Below are positions 47,830 through 60,619 of a DNA stretch of 64,000 nucleotides, one piece after another. Position numbers and translations under genes: made by a program. The stretch is taken from NCBI RefSeq assembly GCF_000002425.4, contig NC_037272.1:2350008-2414007 (forward strand), written 5' to 3'. Source of the stretch: Physcomitrium patens. Its lineage: Eukaryota; Streptophyta; Bryopsida; Funariales; Funariaceae. Below the pieces are notes generated by a model, which did not search any database, was not told where the DNA came from, and was given only the letters and a program-made list of their open reading frames with translations. How positions within the stretch are numbered: the stretch's first letter is position 1; each line of letters starts with the position of its first letter.

Positions 47830-49000
47830 CAAAATAACTAAAAAATAAAAATTAATAAATTTCTATTAAGATATTGAATTTCATTATGGAAGCTATATAA
47901 TATAACTGTATAACTTACAAATGTGTATGGTCTTCAAAAATATACTATCAATCAAGTCATTTATCAATGTTTATTATGTATATATATACATAAATATATG
48001 TATGTATATTTTTTCAAACTGAGTCATACAATAACTTGGCAAGCTATTACAACTATGTATTGAATATTAGAAAATATAATAATTATATGATATCAAATAT
48101 TTACATAATTTTCTCTCTTATTCCTTGTAATAGTTATGCACAGATGATAAGTTATCAGAATTTTCGCTTGAAATGATATTTTATACTAGGTGTGTATATA
48201 CAAACAAATTAAATCTTTTTATGAGCGTCACATTTTTACAGAAAGAAAACATTAGAAATTACATTCAGAGCGCATGAAGCTCAAACACAAGGACCAAAAG
48301 ATTGAAGAAGGTTTGCACCAATTGCTGAAGTAAAAATACGTACTTTAACAATATTCAAAATTATCATTAATCAAATTTTAACATTATAAGTTTAAAAATG
48401 ATAATGAAGAAAACCAAATTGGTTTTTATGATTTTGTTATGAAATTTTGATGAAACATGATAAAACTTCTTATCTTGTATATATATTTATATTGGATCTT
48501 GGTGCAACCAGTGTAGCATCTTATATTGCATAAATATTTACAACCTTAGTTTTAATTCCTTAACTATCTTCACTAAACAATATTATTTAGTGTTCTAAAA
48601 CATCAAGCAATGTTCATGACATTTTGTTTCGCCATGCCGTGTTGATACTAACTAATCAATTATTCATTTATTATAAAAACTGAAATAAAGTTTGAGTTTT
48701 TACCGAATCAATCCAATAAATTATATGCATATAATGAAACCATTTGTATGTACACACAGGTCACTGAATGCCAGAACAACTGGAATATTATTTCACAAAT
48801 TATTTCTCAGGATCCAATCAACACAGGATAGTTTGAAACCATGTTAACACTAGTATTGAAGCTTCTATTCCATGAACATTGACACATTTATATTCTCCAA
48901 AGCATTTGATATTTAAATCAATGCAGAATTGAATCAATTGAGAGAACTATGCTCTGATACTTCACAAGCGCACAAAACGAGTCATCGAAACACTACTAAA

Positions 49001-50476
49001 TATACAGAAAAAACAGCATCTTTGTTAAGTACAGCAACCTGAAAATCTTACATGATTTCAGGATTACGGAAGAAAGTTAATCACACAATAATAGCACCCT
49101 CTATACAAAACCAAGCTTCTTGGCCAAGTTGCTGACTCTAGTCTGCCGGCTCAGTTCACAAGGTCTCATGAGAATGCTCTGATGACGCACAGTCAACTAT
49201 TGTAGTGATGCAGTTGATGCGAGGGAGGACAAACACGATTCGGTCGGCATGTATGTCAGCAACTGTTAGATTGAATTTCTACTAGAAACTGTGGCTGCTC
49301 TACCAATCATGCAATGGGTGGCATCGACCTTGCGGGTGTCGGAATCGCTGAAGAATCTCGTGATGCCGCATAGTTCTAGACACCTGGTGACCATTCCCGG
49401 CTGCGGTGTCTCCAACACACTCTATTCAGAGCAGAATTACATTTGGACGCTTTGGTGTCAGCGAGGATTGAGCTGGATAGGACAACATGAGAGAAGATTG
49501 CTTGGAATAAGGAGAGAATCACGCATCCATGTAATGGTTGTGTTGGTTGATTTCCGAGAGCGCCAACACCCGCTCAGCTTAGGCTGAAGATACTTTGGTG
49601 GAGGAGGCCTCTATGTTGAGGTCCCGCCGTCTCCTGTGGCAACCATGTTCTCGGCCCTACCGTCAACGAAGTGAAATCAACAGGCGATCAAGTGCAGAAG
49701 GTGGAGATGCCTGAGAACTGATCGATTCGACAGAACACTGTATGATAGACAAGAGTGAAGGCGCACAACTTGTTTGGAACAGAATCAGGTTGCAACTGCA
49801 GCGCTTAGTGTTGCTATTTGTTCTCATTACAACTTGGATCTAACAAAACCGATCGTGGCACCCCCTATCTCTACGTCTATACATATTGTAGGTTGGCGTC
49901 GTGATTTTTAAATAGTTATGCTGGGATCATTCGTCGGACGACTGAAATTGGCTTGACCACCTGAGTCCTTGATTTGACTTATCGAATCCGGATTGTCTTG
50001 ATTCTCACATCCGACAACTGAGATCATCTTGAATCGAATCATTTTTGGCAGTTGTACTCCAAGATATCCTAGGAAAGACATTCACAACGCTGAATTCGTC
50101 GCAGCATGATAGTCTGTTTGAAATCTCCGATTCACGTGACCTGACAAGGCCCAGCTGTGATCGGGGGAATCAATCTAAACCACTTAGTAAGTGATGCTCA
50201 GTACTGTTCCCCTCAAGCTGTGCGAGTTGTCTCCACGAGCTTTTAGGAGTGACGATCGAATGAGCGCATCAAGGTGTAACAAAGGGCGACTTGTCGGATC
50301 TTTGATTATCACCCTCAAAGTAAGGTGTTACGTCCGCGGTTCCTGGCGATATACAGAGTTCATAGTAAAGCCGCACTGCAAGGTGTCAAACACTGTCGCA
50401 ATAGTACAAAACAATGCCATCGGATTGGCGTGCACGGAGGGTGAATCATATCCTCATGCCAAAGACCGTTCACAGC
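49001..50476. other. Left part of a GC-richer block, no gene recognised
   Basis: Base composition is clearly less AT-rich than the flanks. The longest open stretches (49291-49587 and 50191-50508, plus strand) show no domain, and splice-joined exons with conserved text cannot be assembled by eye. It may be decayed genic DNA, a long non-coding RNA region or an unknown element. Confidence 0.4.
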
Positions 50477-51655
50477 ACGAGGCTTTGTCCGTTGCAATGT
50501 GTTTGTAATCAATAAAGGGGAGTACTAGGTGAATGCTAGTACTGCACCATTTCTCCTGAACTTTATCACAAATGACTGAAATATGAAGTTTGAACGTGCA
50601 TAACTTGAAATATCAGCTTGTGGTTGATCTCACAAAGCCTCACACATGGGTCAGCTGTGCATGAACTCTTCATTTGAAATCAATCTGAAGATGGAATGTT
50701 CACGGTAGTTTAATGCAGATTCAGTCTTTATTGACTCTTATTCCACTCATTTGCGGTTTGTACATATGCTTGGTGGCGTACAGTAGATTGAATGATCCGT
50801 AGTCCATTCTGAACCACGGAGCTGATCACGAGTTGTAAATTCTCCAGCAACTATTGTCGAGGGATTGAGTAAATATATCAGATATCTTTAACAACTAGTT
50901 TCTCCCTACACAGATTACTTGCCCGAATCTGCGGCGTTGTGCAACCGAATACTGAGAAAACCGAATTTGAAGAGGACTACTCGTTTCAGTTTTATTCATG
51001 AGCTTCCTCATCATTAAGCATGACTACCCAAACTGATACGTAATCTGAGCATGAATTCAGTTCGATGCAGTATCAAAACCAGTAACAATGAATATCTTAT
51101 CATTCAACTAAACAATTCACAACTGAACTTATCCTGTATCTATAGACTTAACACGACAAAAAACTAGTACCGATTACTATCGACATGAAGAAAATGAGCG
51201 CCGAACAACCAATTCAACGACGTTACTTGTTGATCTCCTTCTCAAAATATAGAAGTTATGAACATTGTCATGGATTCGGCACTCTATTGCAGCATTACGC
51301 TGTTGAAAGTGGAATTCATGACAGGAAATCGTGGCGAGCATTGTTTGATGCCTGTGTGCACTCCACGGATCACTGGAATCAAGCATATTCTTTCTTCGGA
51401 GGCTCAGTTGGCGGATCCCACTTGGTGTCTCCTCCATCACCTTCTGGAGCGAGTGCGCGCTGCTCGACGGAGCTCCCTTCCGAGAACATGATGATTTATC
51501 AAATATCAGAACGCACCAGAAGGGATGTGATGGATGCGAATAAACTGCAAGTGGCCAAAAGTTGATTTGGAGGAGAGATTTATTGAATCTTCTTCACAAA
51601 TTCAGTATGATCCACGCAGTCTCATTCGGAAATTCTGAATCAGACCACCAGCCTT
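50477..51655 (+). repeat. Left arm of a 1179-bp inverted repeat
   Basis: Reverse complement of 55931-57109 along its full length; positions in the two arms always sum to 107586, so there are no net indels, and every stretch compared is identical. Outer end ACGAGGCTTTG, inner end GGTCTGATT complement (CCACCAGCCTT). An open stretch of 126 codons (51185-51565, MKKMSAEQPIQRR onward) lies in it and is duplicated exactly in the other arm; no domain recognised, coding status unproven. Confidence 0.95.
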
Positions 51656-53561
51656 GTGACCACCAGACCGTTCACAGCACAAACCCTTAGGCATGGTAAT
51701 TTTGTTCTAGAGGTTTGATGAAACTCCTCTTTCGTAGCTGTTAATACTCCTCCGAAGCAGCAAGTGATATTTGATGGATCGCTGGATCGTTACAACTTGG
51801 CACGTTCCTTACCCTGGTTGTTCGCATTATGATCACCCACTTTCGCCGTAAGAGAGGCTACCAATGAATGCATGCTATCAGATTGGCGTCCTTGCAGGTC
51901 ATAGAATTTCGTACATCACCTTAACTCTTGGACAAGGAGATTGAAAAAGTCTGGGTTTTGAGCGTTGCCGACGCTATGCGATGGCTAATCTTTCCAGGCA
52001 GGTGGTTGAGAATTCCGACGGTCTGGAATTTCGGGACAACTTTCGTCCCTCACGAGCTTGGAATAAATCGGTTGCAGTCAAAGGGTTGAATTGACCAGGC
52101 ACCAATGACTTGGACTCGGACCAGTTGCGAGTAAAGGAGTTGCATGAAGAGGTCCTGCCCGAATACAAGAATCTGCATTTAACTGCACTATTTGCATCTG
52201 AAACAATGTTCCAGTGCGAGATTCCAAGTAACATGCCCAGGGTTTTAACAATATACGGCGCCGCTCGAGTGTGTAAACTATGTTGAGAGTCCGGACGAAC
52301 CCAGATTTCGAGGACAAATCCGTCGTCTTCTGCAAATTTAGGATCTTCTGTTTTGGTCGTTCTCACGAGTGTTTCGGAATGCGTGCCAGAGGCGATGGAG
52401 TTGGTGATGGTGATGGTGGGGATTTCAAGTGGAAGCCTCCGAAACGTCAAACTGCACAAGGATGTGGTAATTCTACGCTCAAAACAGGCTCTTCCCCTAC
52501 CCCTCACGAGCAAAATATCTGTCATGCGTATTAGATACTACTCAGCTGATGGATAAAATATTGAATTACGAATTCTGATTGTTGATGTCTCACAATTTGC
52601 GGGGATTGAAGACCAGTTGATGAAATCCTTGTATTATTTGTTGTGTTTGTGGTGGACTGTCATCTAGTGTGAGGGTGCTGACTATTGTGGCTGTGTAACT
52701 GCAGGTTGAGTGGAACATTCATTCGGAGGTGTCAGAAATGAAACTTTTTGATAGATGAAGGAGCCGATGAAGCATTTCATTTCACCATGTCAGTGAGAAA
52801 CTATTACTTTCTGAACAGATTTGGAAATCCAGCCCCAAGTGCATTGTCTAAGCAGATTTAAATTCACAGAAACCAGATTTCCTTACTCAAAAACTTAGGA
52901 ATAAATGTTTTGAGGTTACTCACAATTTACATGCCCTCTTGCAAGAGGCGGGAGTTGTATGAAGTAAAAATGAATCTTTTTTTGCAATTAATAATAAAGC
53001 ACTCTTGTACAGCAGTTGAGTTGCCTGACTTTGCCCTCTCTTCTGAAATTATTATCCTCTGTTCATGCAAGTAACTACTAGCGTGGCAAAAATGTAAGTA
53101 GCCCTTCCTTCTCCCGACTTGAGCCCAGACCCAACCATTTTTTTCCAGCATGCATGATCAAGGTTTACTTATTCACGTTGTAAGAGAATTATGCCAACCC
53201 AAGCGTCCCAAAACTCAGGTCATTGAACAATTGATTGTAGGTCCTATGCGGTTCTAATTTTCCTGACTGCGACCTGTGTTCACATTATCAGTTGTCAATC
53301 ACTGTTGGAACTGTTTGGTGCTGTTGCCTGGACAGTGAAGCTGCTCTACTTTACGCGGATAATAATGATGCTATATTCTACTTCGACAGTGGTATGCTGT
53401 TTTATTGTAGCTTCTAATCATGCATGGATCCATGTTAGATAAGTTTTGGGTATTCGAATGTTGTTTTTTATGTAGTACGGGATCAGCAATCAACTGGCGT
53501 TGCACCTGCAGCTAATATTAGAGAATCCTGCCTAAAGTTGCAGTTATCCGTGATTTTGCTT

Positions 53562-53581
53562 GATTGCATGTGCATGCAATC
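53562..53581. repeat. 20-bp perfect palindrome with CATGCA (RY-type) motif
   Basis: GATTGCATG-TG-CATGCAATC, 9-bp arms and a 2-bp centre. Confidence 0.85.
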
Positions 53582-53587
53582 AGAGCT

Positions 53588-54133
53588 TCATCAGAAACTT
53601 GATAACAGGTTCAAACTATTTTCTTATGATCTTCATTTGTGGATTTGCAATATATTGACCACCTTTGAGTACAAACGTTCATTGTTGTAGATATAGCTAA
53701 ACCAGGCAGAATCAGTAAAGAGGTGAAAGTTCATTTACTCCCATTTGTATTTAGAGCAAGTTTTGTTCAACTCATTCGAACTCAATGTTGATGGATCACA
53801 ATGCAAGTAAACTTTTCATGCAAATAACAAAATCGAAACAAGTCTCATTGATTAAAATGATGGTGTTTTAACTAAGTTGCAAAAATGGGATATTATTATT
53901 TATTCTCATGATTCCAAAGTTAAAAAAAAAAAAAAAAAAAAATTGCAATATGGTTAGAATCTACAAAAATAGTAAATTAGTAATAATCTCACTTATATTG
54001 TGACCCATCAACATTGAGTTGTATGCTTTGAACCAATGAACGTTTGTACTCAAAAGTGGTCAATATATTGCAAATTCACAATTGAAGATCATAAGAAAAG
54101 TAGTTTGAACCTGTTAACATATTTCTGATGAGG
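53588..54133. repeat. Inner imperfect inverted repeat near the centre of the large one
   Basis: Left arm about 53588-53684 (TCAAACTATTTTCTTATGAT, AATATATTGACCAC, ACAAACGTTCATTG) and right arm about 54034-54133 as its reverse complement with few changes. A further piece (ACTCAATGTTGATGG near 53780; CCATCAACATTGAGT near 54005) extends the symmetry. Confidence 0.85.
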
Positions 54134-55930
54134 CGCTGAGAACATGAGTGATTGGAGAGTGTGGCACCAATCTAATCAGCTTTGGGAATCCTCAAATTGG
54201 AAACACCTCATGTCTTGCATCACCCTATCGAATCCACACAGAAATTAGTAAACAGAAACTTGATAATCACAGACTTCAATTGAATCAAGAAGAAATATTA
54301 ATAATCTCGGAAGTTTAAACGAGCACGACTGAAATGCCAGAAGCATTCCAAAAAGAGTTGAACAGCATTCAGTCCAGCTGCTGGCCCAAATACTCCACCC
54401 AAAGTTCTCTTTATCACTTGCATCCAAAAGCCAGCAGTGCACATGAATATATCACTAGACAAGAAACTTTTTACCCAAGTGAGATGGCAGAAATCGTGAT
54501 TCTCAAGGTCCGACGCCCGCAACCCAACAAACTCGTTGATCTCGCATACCTTCACCCTCAGACCTCTTGTCCCAACTCTTAACAAGCAATTTACGTCACA
54601 ATTCTGAGAATCCTGTAGTCCCGTGTCAGGAAAGAACAATTGGATTCCATCCACGATGATAGCACCTAAGAGCCAAATCCATCAGTGTAGGAAACATTAG
54701 AAAATGTAGTGAAAAGTTCAGCACTGTTGATACATCCTTAAAAATTTCGGCCCAGTTTTCTATTAATTTAGGGCGGTCTTTTTGTGGGGTCATGCTTCTA
54801 CAGATTGTCATGGATCTTATCATTGAATGCAAAAATAGTGCCGTTTTCAACGCTTTCCAATGAGTCTATGACATCATCTCCAAAAGTAATGTTTGTCGTT
54901 TGGAATACATGGACTTCGACGACATCAGTCATGGACCGGAAAGCTAATTTGAAGATTTTTGTAGGCTGTTGTGAGGAAATCCCGGCCCCTTGTAACCATG
55001 AAGTTTCTTTTTGATCGTGAGTTGCTTGAATGCCGAGTATGACGACACTCAGATAATTGTTACCAGGGAATTCAGAAACTTCTCTGTTCTTATGCTGGCT
55101 GAGGCCTGGGATCATCGCCGTTGTGGACGTTTTGATGCGAGAAATTCTCCAGCAACTAACAATAAAATTCCAGGGTCGTTTTTTGTATATCAACTTTCAT
55201 CTGCAGACAATTAGCTATGCTGGAGTTAGTGGTCGGATCGTTGATGAGGACATCTCCATGGGCATCCCTGCATGAAAATCCTAGACGAAAGATCCCTTGA
55301 GGCACCTGAAACCGCTAAGATTCAAGCTCGTCTAGTAGGGGTGCCTGGTAAGTCAGTCAAAGCCAAGGTTAATAACAATTTGGTATAAGATTATATGCAT
55401 CCGAACATTCTGGCCCCACAGCAACTTGCATTCGAGCACGTGTTCAACACAAGAATACAATCTCCCGCATTCTCGGGAAATAAATAAATTCTTTTATTGT
55501 GTCGGACCAAATTCTTAGACCCTGGAATTTGAACCATCGTCTGATATGCTTGCTCGTGAAGCCTAAATTTCTGAGCTTGATGGGCAAGCTAGTGATTATT
55601 CGAATCGAGACCTTTGATCTTGGGTTGGCAGAATGGTATACGACAAAACGATACGACAGAAAAAAGTGCAAGGATAATGAAGAGAAATTTAAAACGGACG
55701 TTATATTAGGAAATAAACACTTCATGTCTGCCAACAGTAGTCGCGAGAAGGAGGAGAGGTTCTGTTCATCAAGGTTACTTAGTAAATCATCCTTTTCACG
55801 CACTGGCATTCATCTTCAGTGGCAAGCCAGCCATCCATCCAACAACCACTTATATATCACTAGTTCTTCACCTGGTATTAATATCAGAGAACCTTGTGCA
55901 TTTCGTGGTTCGTTGTTGATTTGAGTACCA

Positions 55931-57109
55931 AAGGCTGGTGGTCTGATTCAGAATTTCCGAATGAGACTGCGTGGATCATACTGAATTTGTGAAGAAGATT
56001 CAATAAATCTCTCCTCCAAATCAACTTTTGGCCACTTGCAGTTTATTCGCATCCATCACATCCCTTCTGGTGCGTTCTGATATTTGATAAATCATCATGT
56101 TCTCGGAAGGGAGCTCCGTCGAGCAGCGCGCACTCGCTCCAGAAGGTGATGGAGGAGACACCAAGTGGGATCCGCCAACTGAGCCTCCGAAGAAAGAATA
56201 TGCTTGATTCCAGTGATCCGTGGAGTGCACACAGGCATCAAACAATGCTCGCCACGATTTCCTGTCATGAATTCCACTTTCAACAGCGTAATGCTGCAAT
56301 AGAGTGCCGAATCCATGACAATGTTCATAACTTCTATATTTTGAGAAGGAGATCAACAAGTAACGTCGTTGAATTGGTTGTTCGGCGCTCATTTTCTTCA
56401 TGTCGATAGTAATCGGTACTAGTTTTTTGTCGTGTTAAGTCTATAGATACAGGATAAGTTCAGTTGTGAATTGTTTAGTTGAATGATAAGATATTCATTG
56501 TTACTGGTTTTGATACTGCATCGAACTGAATTCATGCTCAGATTACGTATCAGTTTGGGTAGTCATGCTTAATGATGAGGAAGCTCATGAATAAAACTGA
56601 AACGAGTAGTCCTCTTCAAATTCGGTTTTCTCAGTATTCGGTTGCACAACGCCGCAGATTCGGGCAAGTAATCTGTGTAGGGAGAAACTAGTTGTTAAAG
56701 ATATCTGATATATTTACTCAATCCCTCGACAATAGTTGCTGGAGAATTTACAACTCGTGATCAGCTCCGTGGTTCAGAATGGACTACGGATCATTCAATC
56801 TACTGTACGCCACCAAGCATATGTACAAACCGCAAATGAGTGGAATAAGAGTCAATAAAGACTGAATCTGCATTAAACTACCGTGAACATTCCATCTTCA
56901 GATTGATTTCAAATGAAGAGTTCATGCACAGCTGACCCATGTGTGAGGCTTTGTGAGATCAACCACAAGCTGATATTTCAAGTTATGCACGTTCAAACTT
57001 CATATTTCAGTCATTTGTGATAAAGTTCAGGAGAAATGGTGCAGTACTAGCATTCACCTAGTACTCCCCTTTATTGATTACAAACACATTGCAACGGACA
57101 AAGCCTCGT
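55931..57109 (-). repeat. Right arm of the 1179-bp inverted repeat
   Basis: Exact mirror of 50477-51655 in all stretches compared. The 126-codon stretch reappears at 56401-56021 (minus). Outer flank starts AGC, and the bases left of the left arm also end in AGC, a possible 3-bp target duplication. Confidence 0.95.
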
Positions 57110-58355
57110 AGCTAGCCTTGCTAGAGTGTTGTACGTGATAGTTGCTGCACCAGTGTGGAGGTTTTAGAGCTCACTTTCTTGTAGCTTCAAGTGAGAACCT
57201 CGCGGTGAACGTCGTCCTCCACCTCCATTGCTTGAGGGCGTTTCGAAGTGGGATGTTGCCCTTTCGGCAATCCAAGATCTCCCGGATTTCGCAGAGACCC
57301 ATTTAGATGTCCCACCATCACCCATCTCAGCCACGACGAAGGCTCCGAGATTGCTGAACCTTCGGCGAAGTTCTACCAAAATAACTTCTGGTTCGTTTCA
57401 GTTAACAAGATAGCGCCAGTGCAATAGCAAGGTTAAAGATTGATTGATTCCGTGGGGTTTGTGCGTTCTTAACATTAAATATTTCGTTTAAGCGGGACGA
57501 AAAGTAATGGTCGAATGTTAAGATTCATCTGAGGCAGCGTCTAGCATGAAGACAAGGAAGCATGTACGCATCTTGAAATATGATTTGTTTGAACTTTGTA
57601 GCCGCAATGTCTTCTTCTTCAAAACACCTTTGCAGACAATTACCCCGATGACCACAAAGACCCAAGAGTTGAAAGAGTGAGGAAAGAATTGCGATACCTC
57701 TTGATGAAAATGTGATCAGAACTGGACAGTGAGTACTTTTGCGTCTACTGAATCAAAAGATCAATGCACGAGCTTTTCATTCGCCGTCCTCCATCATTTG
57801 ACGGGTACTCTGCTCGATGCAACACCTCATCATTTGATGAGATCGCTGGACTCTTACCTCTGGTCCGAGGTTCACAATGATGTCATAAGAAACGCCCTCT
57901 GGATGATGATGTAGAAGTCGTAATGAAGGTATTCAAGACTGTGTCGATTGATTCGTTAAATTGAAAGGCTTGGAATGAATTGACAACCATAACCATCTTC
58001 GAAGCAGTTACAGCTTAGGTCCTTTGCACGAGATCAACTAGCAAATTTTGACTGTGGTTAGCTATTGAGGCATTTCATGCGAGAGACTTAAAAGTCTGAA
58101 CAGGTGGAGATCCGTTGCTCCAAGGATGAAAATACCTGAATAACTCCTTGCAAATTGACCAGATCCCAGTCAATGGGAAGTGTCCACTGCAAGGAGCCAT
58201 CACTGACTTAAACGAGGACAATGAGAATTTCCTGCAACTTCTACGAAATTTTTCGACCTCTCATGGCGTCTTTTCAAATGGAGTCAACAATTTAGTGGAG
58301 CCGCATGGCTTTTCGACGTCATTTGGGGAGTAGAGCTTGGATGAGACAGTGGAAC
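57110..58355. other. Right part of the GC-richer block, no gene recognised
   Basis: Open stretches of about 60-70 codons occur on both strands near 57164-57413, 57729-57914 and 58148-58333. None shows a recognisable domain. The block ends at the copia-3 insertion. Confidence 0.4.
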
Positions 58356-58535
58356 TGTTATAGTTACTAATATATATTAGATTAATTAATACATGTTAGT
58401 AAATGTAGAAAATAGGTAGTTACAAAGTAGTTACAACTACTTCTCTCCACAAGGCTCATATGAATATGATGTAATCTAGTTATTTTATTAATATAATTCA
58501 TGCTTTATATTATTTTTAGTGTTCTTTCTTTTACA
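58356..58535 (+). repeat. copia-3 5' LTR
   Basis: Shares TATTAGATTA, TAATACAT-TTAGTAAATG, GGTAGTTACAAAGTAGTTA, ACTTCTCTCCACAAG and CATGCTTTATATTAT with the right LTR. Confidence 0.75.
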
Positions 58536-58549
58536 TGGTATCAAACCAC
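58536..58549 (+). other. copia-3 primer-binding site
   Basis: TGGTATCAAACCAC, directly after the 5' LTR; complementary to the 3' half of initiator methionine tRNA in plant copia elements (usual form TGGTATCAGAGC, so two changes). Confidence 0.7.
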
Positions 58550-58559
58550 TAATTGTCCT

Positions 58560-59450
58560 TCATTTCTTTTTAGTATGAGTGGAAAACTCCACCTACTATG
58601 GCTTCTCATAATTCTTCTTGCACTCTATTAATATCCTTGCTTTTTGTAAATAATTATTGCACTTGGATATTAAATTGGAGGCTCTCTTAAGTCAAGTAGA
58701 ATTGTAGAGAGTAGTTAGTGGCTCTAAGGTTGCACCTAATACATTTAATTTGGTGCAACATCATGCTTGCAGTTTGAAGGATGTCAAAGTCCGTACAAAA
58801 ATACTTCTATATTGTAGAGATAAGCAACTTATGATATTGTACAAACTATCTACATCAAAGGCAGTTTAAAATTACATTAAGCATATTTACAAAAAATCAA
58901 ATAAAACTTCTCAAGTACATTTCTACAAGAATCTTTGCAATTTAATTATGGACGAGAATGAAGATGTTTATACATTCATAGAAAATTAGTAGTATATCCT
59001 TAAGAAAGTTGCTATTTTTAGTTTTGTTTTACTAAATTTTAACAAGTCAATCTATTATTAGCTATTCTTTTTGATACTTAGAATATATTCATTACTACTT
59101 AAGGTAGAATTAATGATTTAATATTTTTAATATCATTATTTAATATATTACAAAAAATAACAATCAATTGTTCAAAATATGAAAATTCAAAAACTAATGC
59201 CTTTTATGTAAAAAAAAAATTCTTAAGAATAATAGACCCTCATATATTCTAAAATCAAGTGGTAATTCTTCTCAATAATACTATTCTAAAATATCTTATT
59301 CTTCATATTCTAAAATATCTTATTCTTCATATTCTAATCCATAAACTAAAAATATTATGTGCCATTATTGTAAAAAAAAAGACACAAATCTCTAAAATGT
59401 TACAAAAAACAAAGAAATGAAATGAAAAAAAAATCAAAACCTATAAGATT
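58560..59450 (+). pseudogene. copia-3 Gag relic
   Basis: Text such as FLFVNNYCTWILN (58630) and the loosely Gag-like reading to 59200, with AAC/AAA-rich nucleocapsid-like stretch (CHYCKKK near 59350-59370, one C-x-x-C left). Many stops. Assigned mainly from position between primer site and protease. Confidence 0.45.
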
Positions 59451-59499
59451 CTATACTGTTGAAGTACCGTAATACCTATTTATGGTAATATTTATTGAT

Positions 59500-59890
59500 A
59501 TTTTTGGTCAACCATGGTATCTAGATTCCAAAGCTAGCAATCACTTGTCACTTTTGAAAGATTTTTTCAATAACTATATTCTACTTACAATACCAAAACA
59601 AGTTTTATTGTGAGATAATGATTCTCATATTGTTTAAGACATTGGATTTATCATTTTACAACTCAAATCTATTGAATACATATAGATTTCAGATATCTTA
59701 TATATTCCAAGATTAAAAAAAAATCTTCTATTAGTAGCTCAACTTAATAAGACTAGGCACACAAAAATTAAGTTTATTAATAATATATGTATTATCAATA
59801 ATAAATCACCTTAGATAAGTGAGATTCATTATTTTTTAATCTCTAAATAAGACAATATATTTTCTTTTGATAAAAGAGTTTTACCATTAC
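59500..59890 (+). pseudogene. copia-3 protease and pre-integrase lead-in
   Basis: WYLDSKASNHLS (59520) is the copia protease active site with the Asp kept and Gly changed to Lys. YIPRLKKNLLLVAQL (59700) is the pre-integrase lead-in. Stops in between. Confidence 0.65.
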
Positions 59891-60339
59891 ACTCTTCACC
59901 TCACATGCATGATAATAACCATTGCTACTTGCTAACCACCTCACCATAGTCTCACTTTGACTCTTGCATCACAAAAAAATTGATCAAGAAGCAGTTGTAG
60001 ATTACCAATATCACCAACAACTCATGATTGTGGATCGACTGCAAGTCCTTCTTACTGTTCATGATCCTCTCGCTAGTATACTTCAACTTCATTGTCCTTT
60101 CATGGCAGTTATAGCCAAAATCAAATTTGTAACCTTTCTTGGTATAACAACCATTCTTTACACACTATAGAAGCTCCCATGAAGTCTTTTATTTATGAAA
60201 TAAAAAATTTGCCTTCCTCCTCTGATTTATACTTCTTATCAAATCTTAAGCTAGAAGCAACATTCTCTCAATTTTCTATTGCTCTTGAGATCTTATCCTT
60301 CTACATTTTATAGAGATATCATAGCGTAGATCCATCAAG

Positions 60340-60612
60340 TTCCTATTGGTAGAGCCAATGCTTGTTTGGTCCATGCCTGCATTGCCTTTGTAGGCGGAAG
60401 CCAAGTAGGAGCAACTTAGGCAAGAATGGCTTTTTGTTTGGTAAAGCTTTCAAAAGCAAGACTCAATCTGGTGCACCATTGTTGGTAGGGCCTTATCTAG
60501 TGAGACCCTCAATATCAGGGCTCAATTTGACATAGCCATTATTAACAAATTCACTTTTGGTTTGTGAAGCACTTGCAAGTGAAGATGTGGGGCTCAATTT
60601 GACATAGTCATG
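60340..60612. other. GC-richer insert between protease and RT of copia-3
   Basis: About 270 bp that does not read as copia pol. It contains GGGCTCAATTTGACATAG twice (near 60517 and 60592), 75 bp apart. Origin unknown. Confidence 0.5.
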
Positions 60613-60619
60613 CACTATT

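Larger units (their letters stand above)
44781..49000. other. Gene-less AT-rich interval
   Basis: No protein text recognised on either strand and no frame of note. It contains the second MITE-like copy and a TA microsatellite. From about 48930 the base composition rises towards the GC-richer block. Confidence 0.5.
51656..55930. other. Spacer between the inverted-repeat arms
   Basis: 4275 bp without a recognised gene. The longest open stretch is 183 codons on the minus strand (51974-52525); others of 118-141 codons lie at 54298-54654 (-), 55444-55809 (-) and 55499-55924 (+). None shows a domain. No transposase text is visible. It holds a smaller inverted repeat near its centre and a poly-A run (53921-53942). 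Confidence 0.5.

Noticed and set aside
51974-52525. 183-codon minus-strand open stretch in the inverted-repeat spacer
   Set aside because: Longest frame in the spacer, but overlapping open stretches occur on the other strand, no domain is recognisable and no splice or start context supports it. Not listed as a gene.
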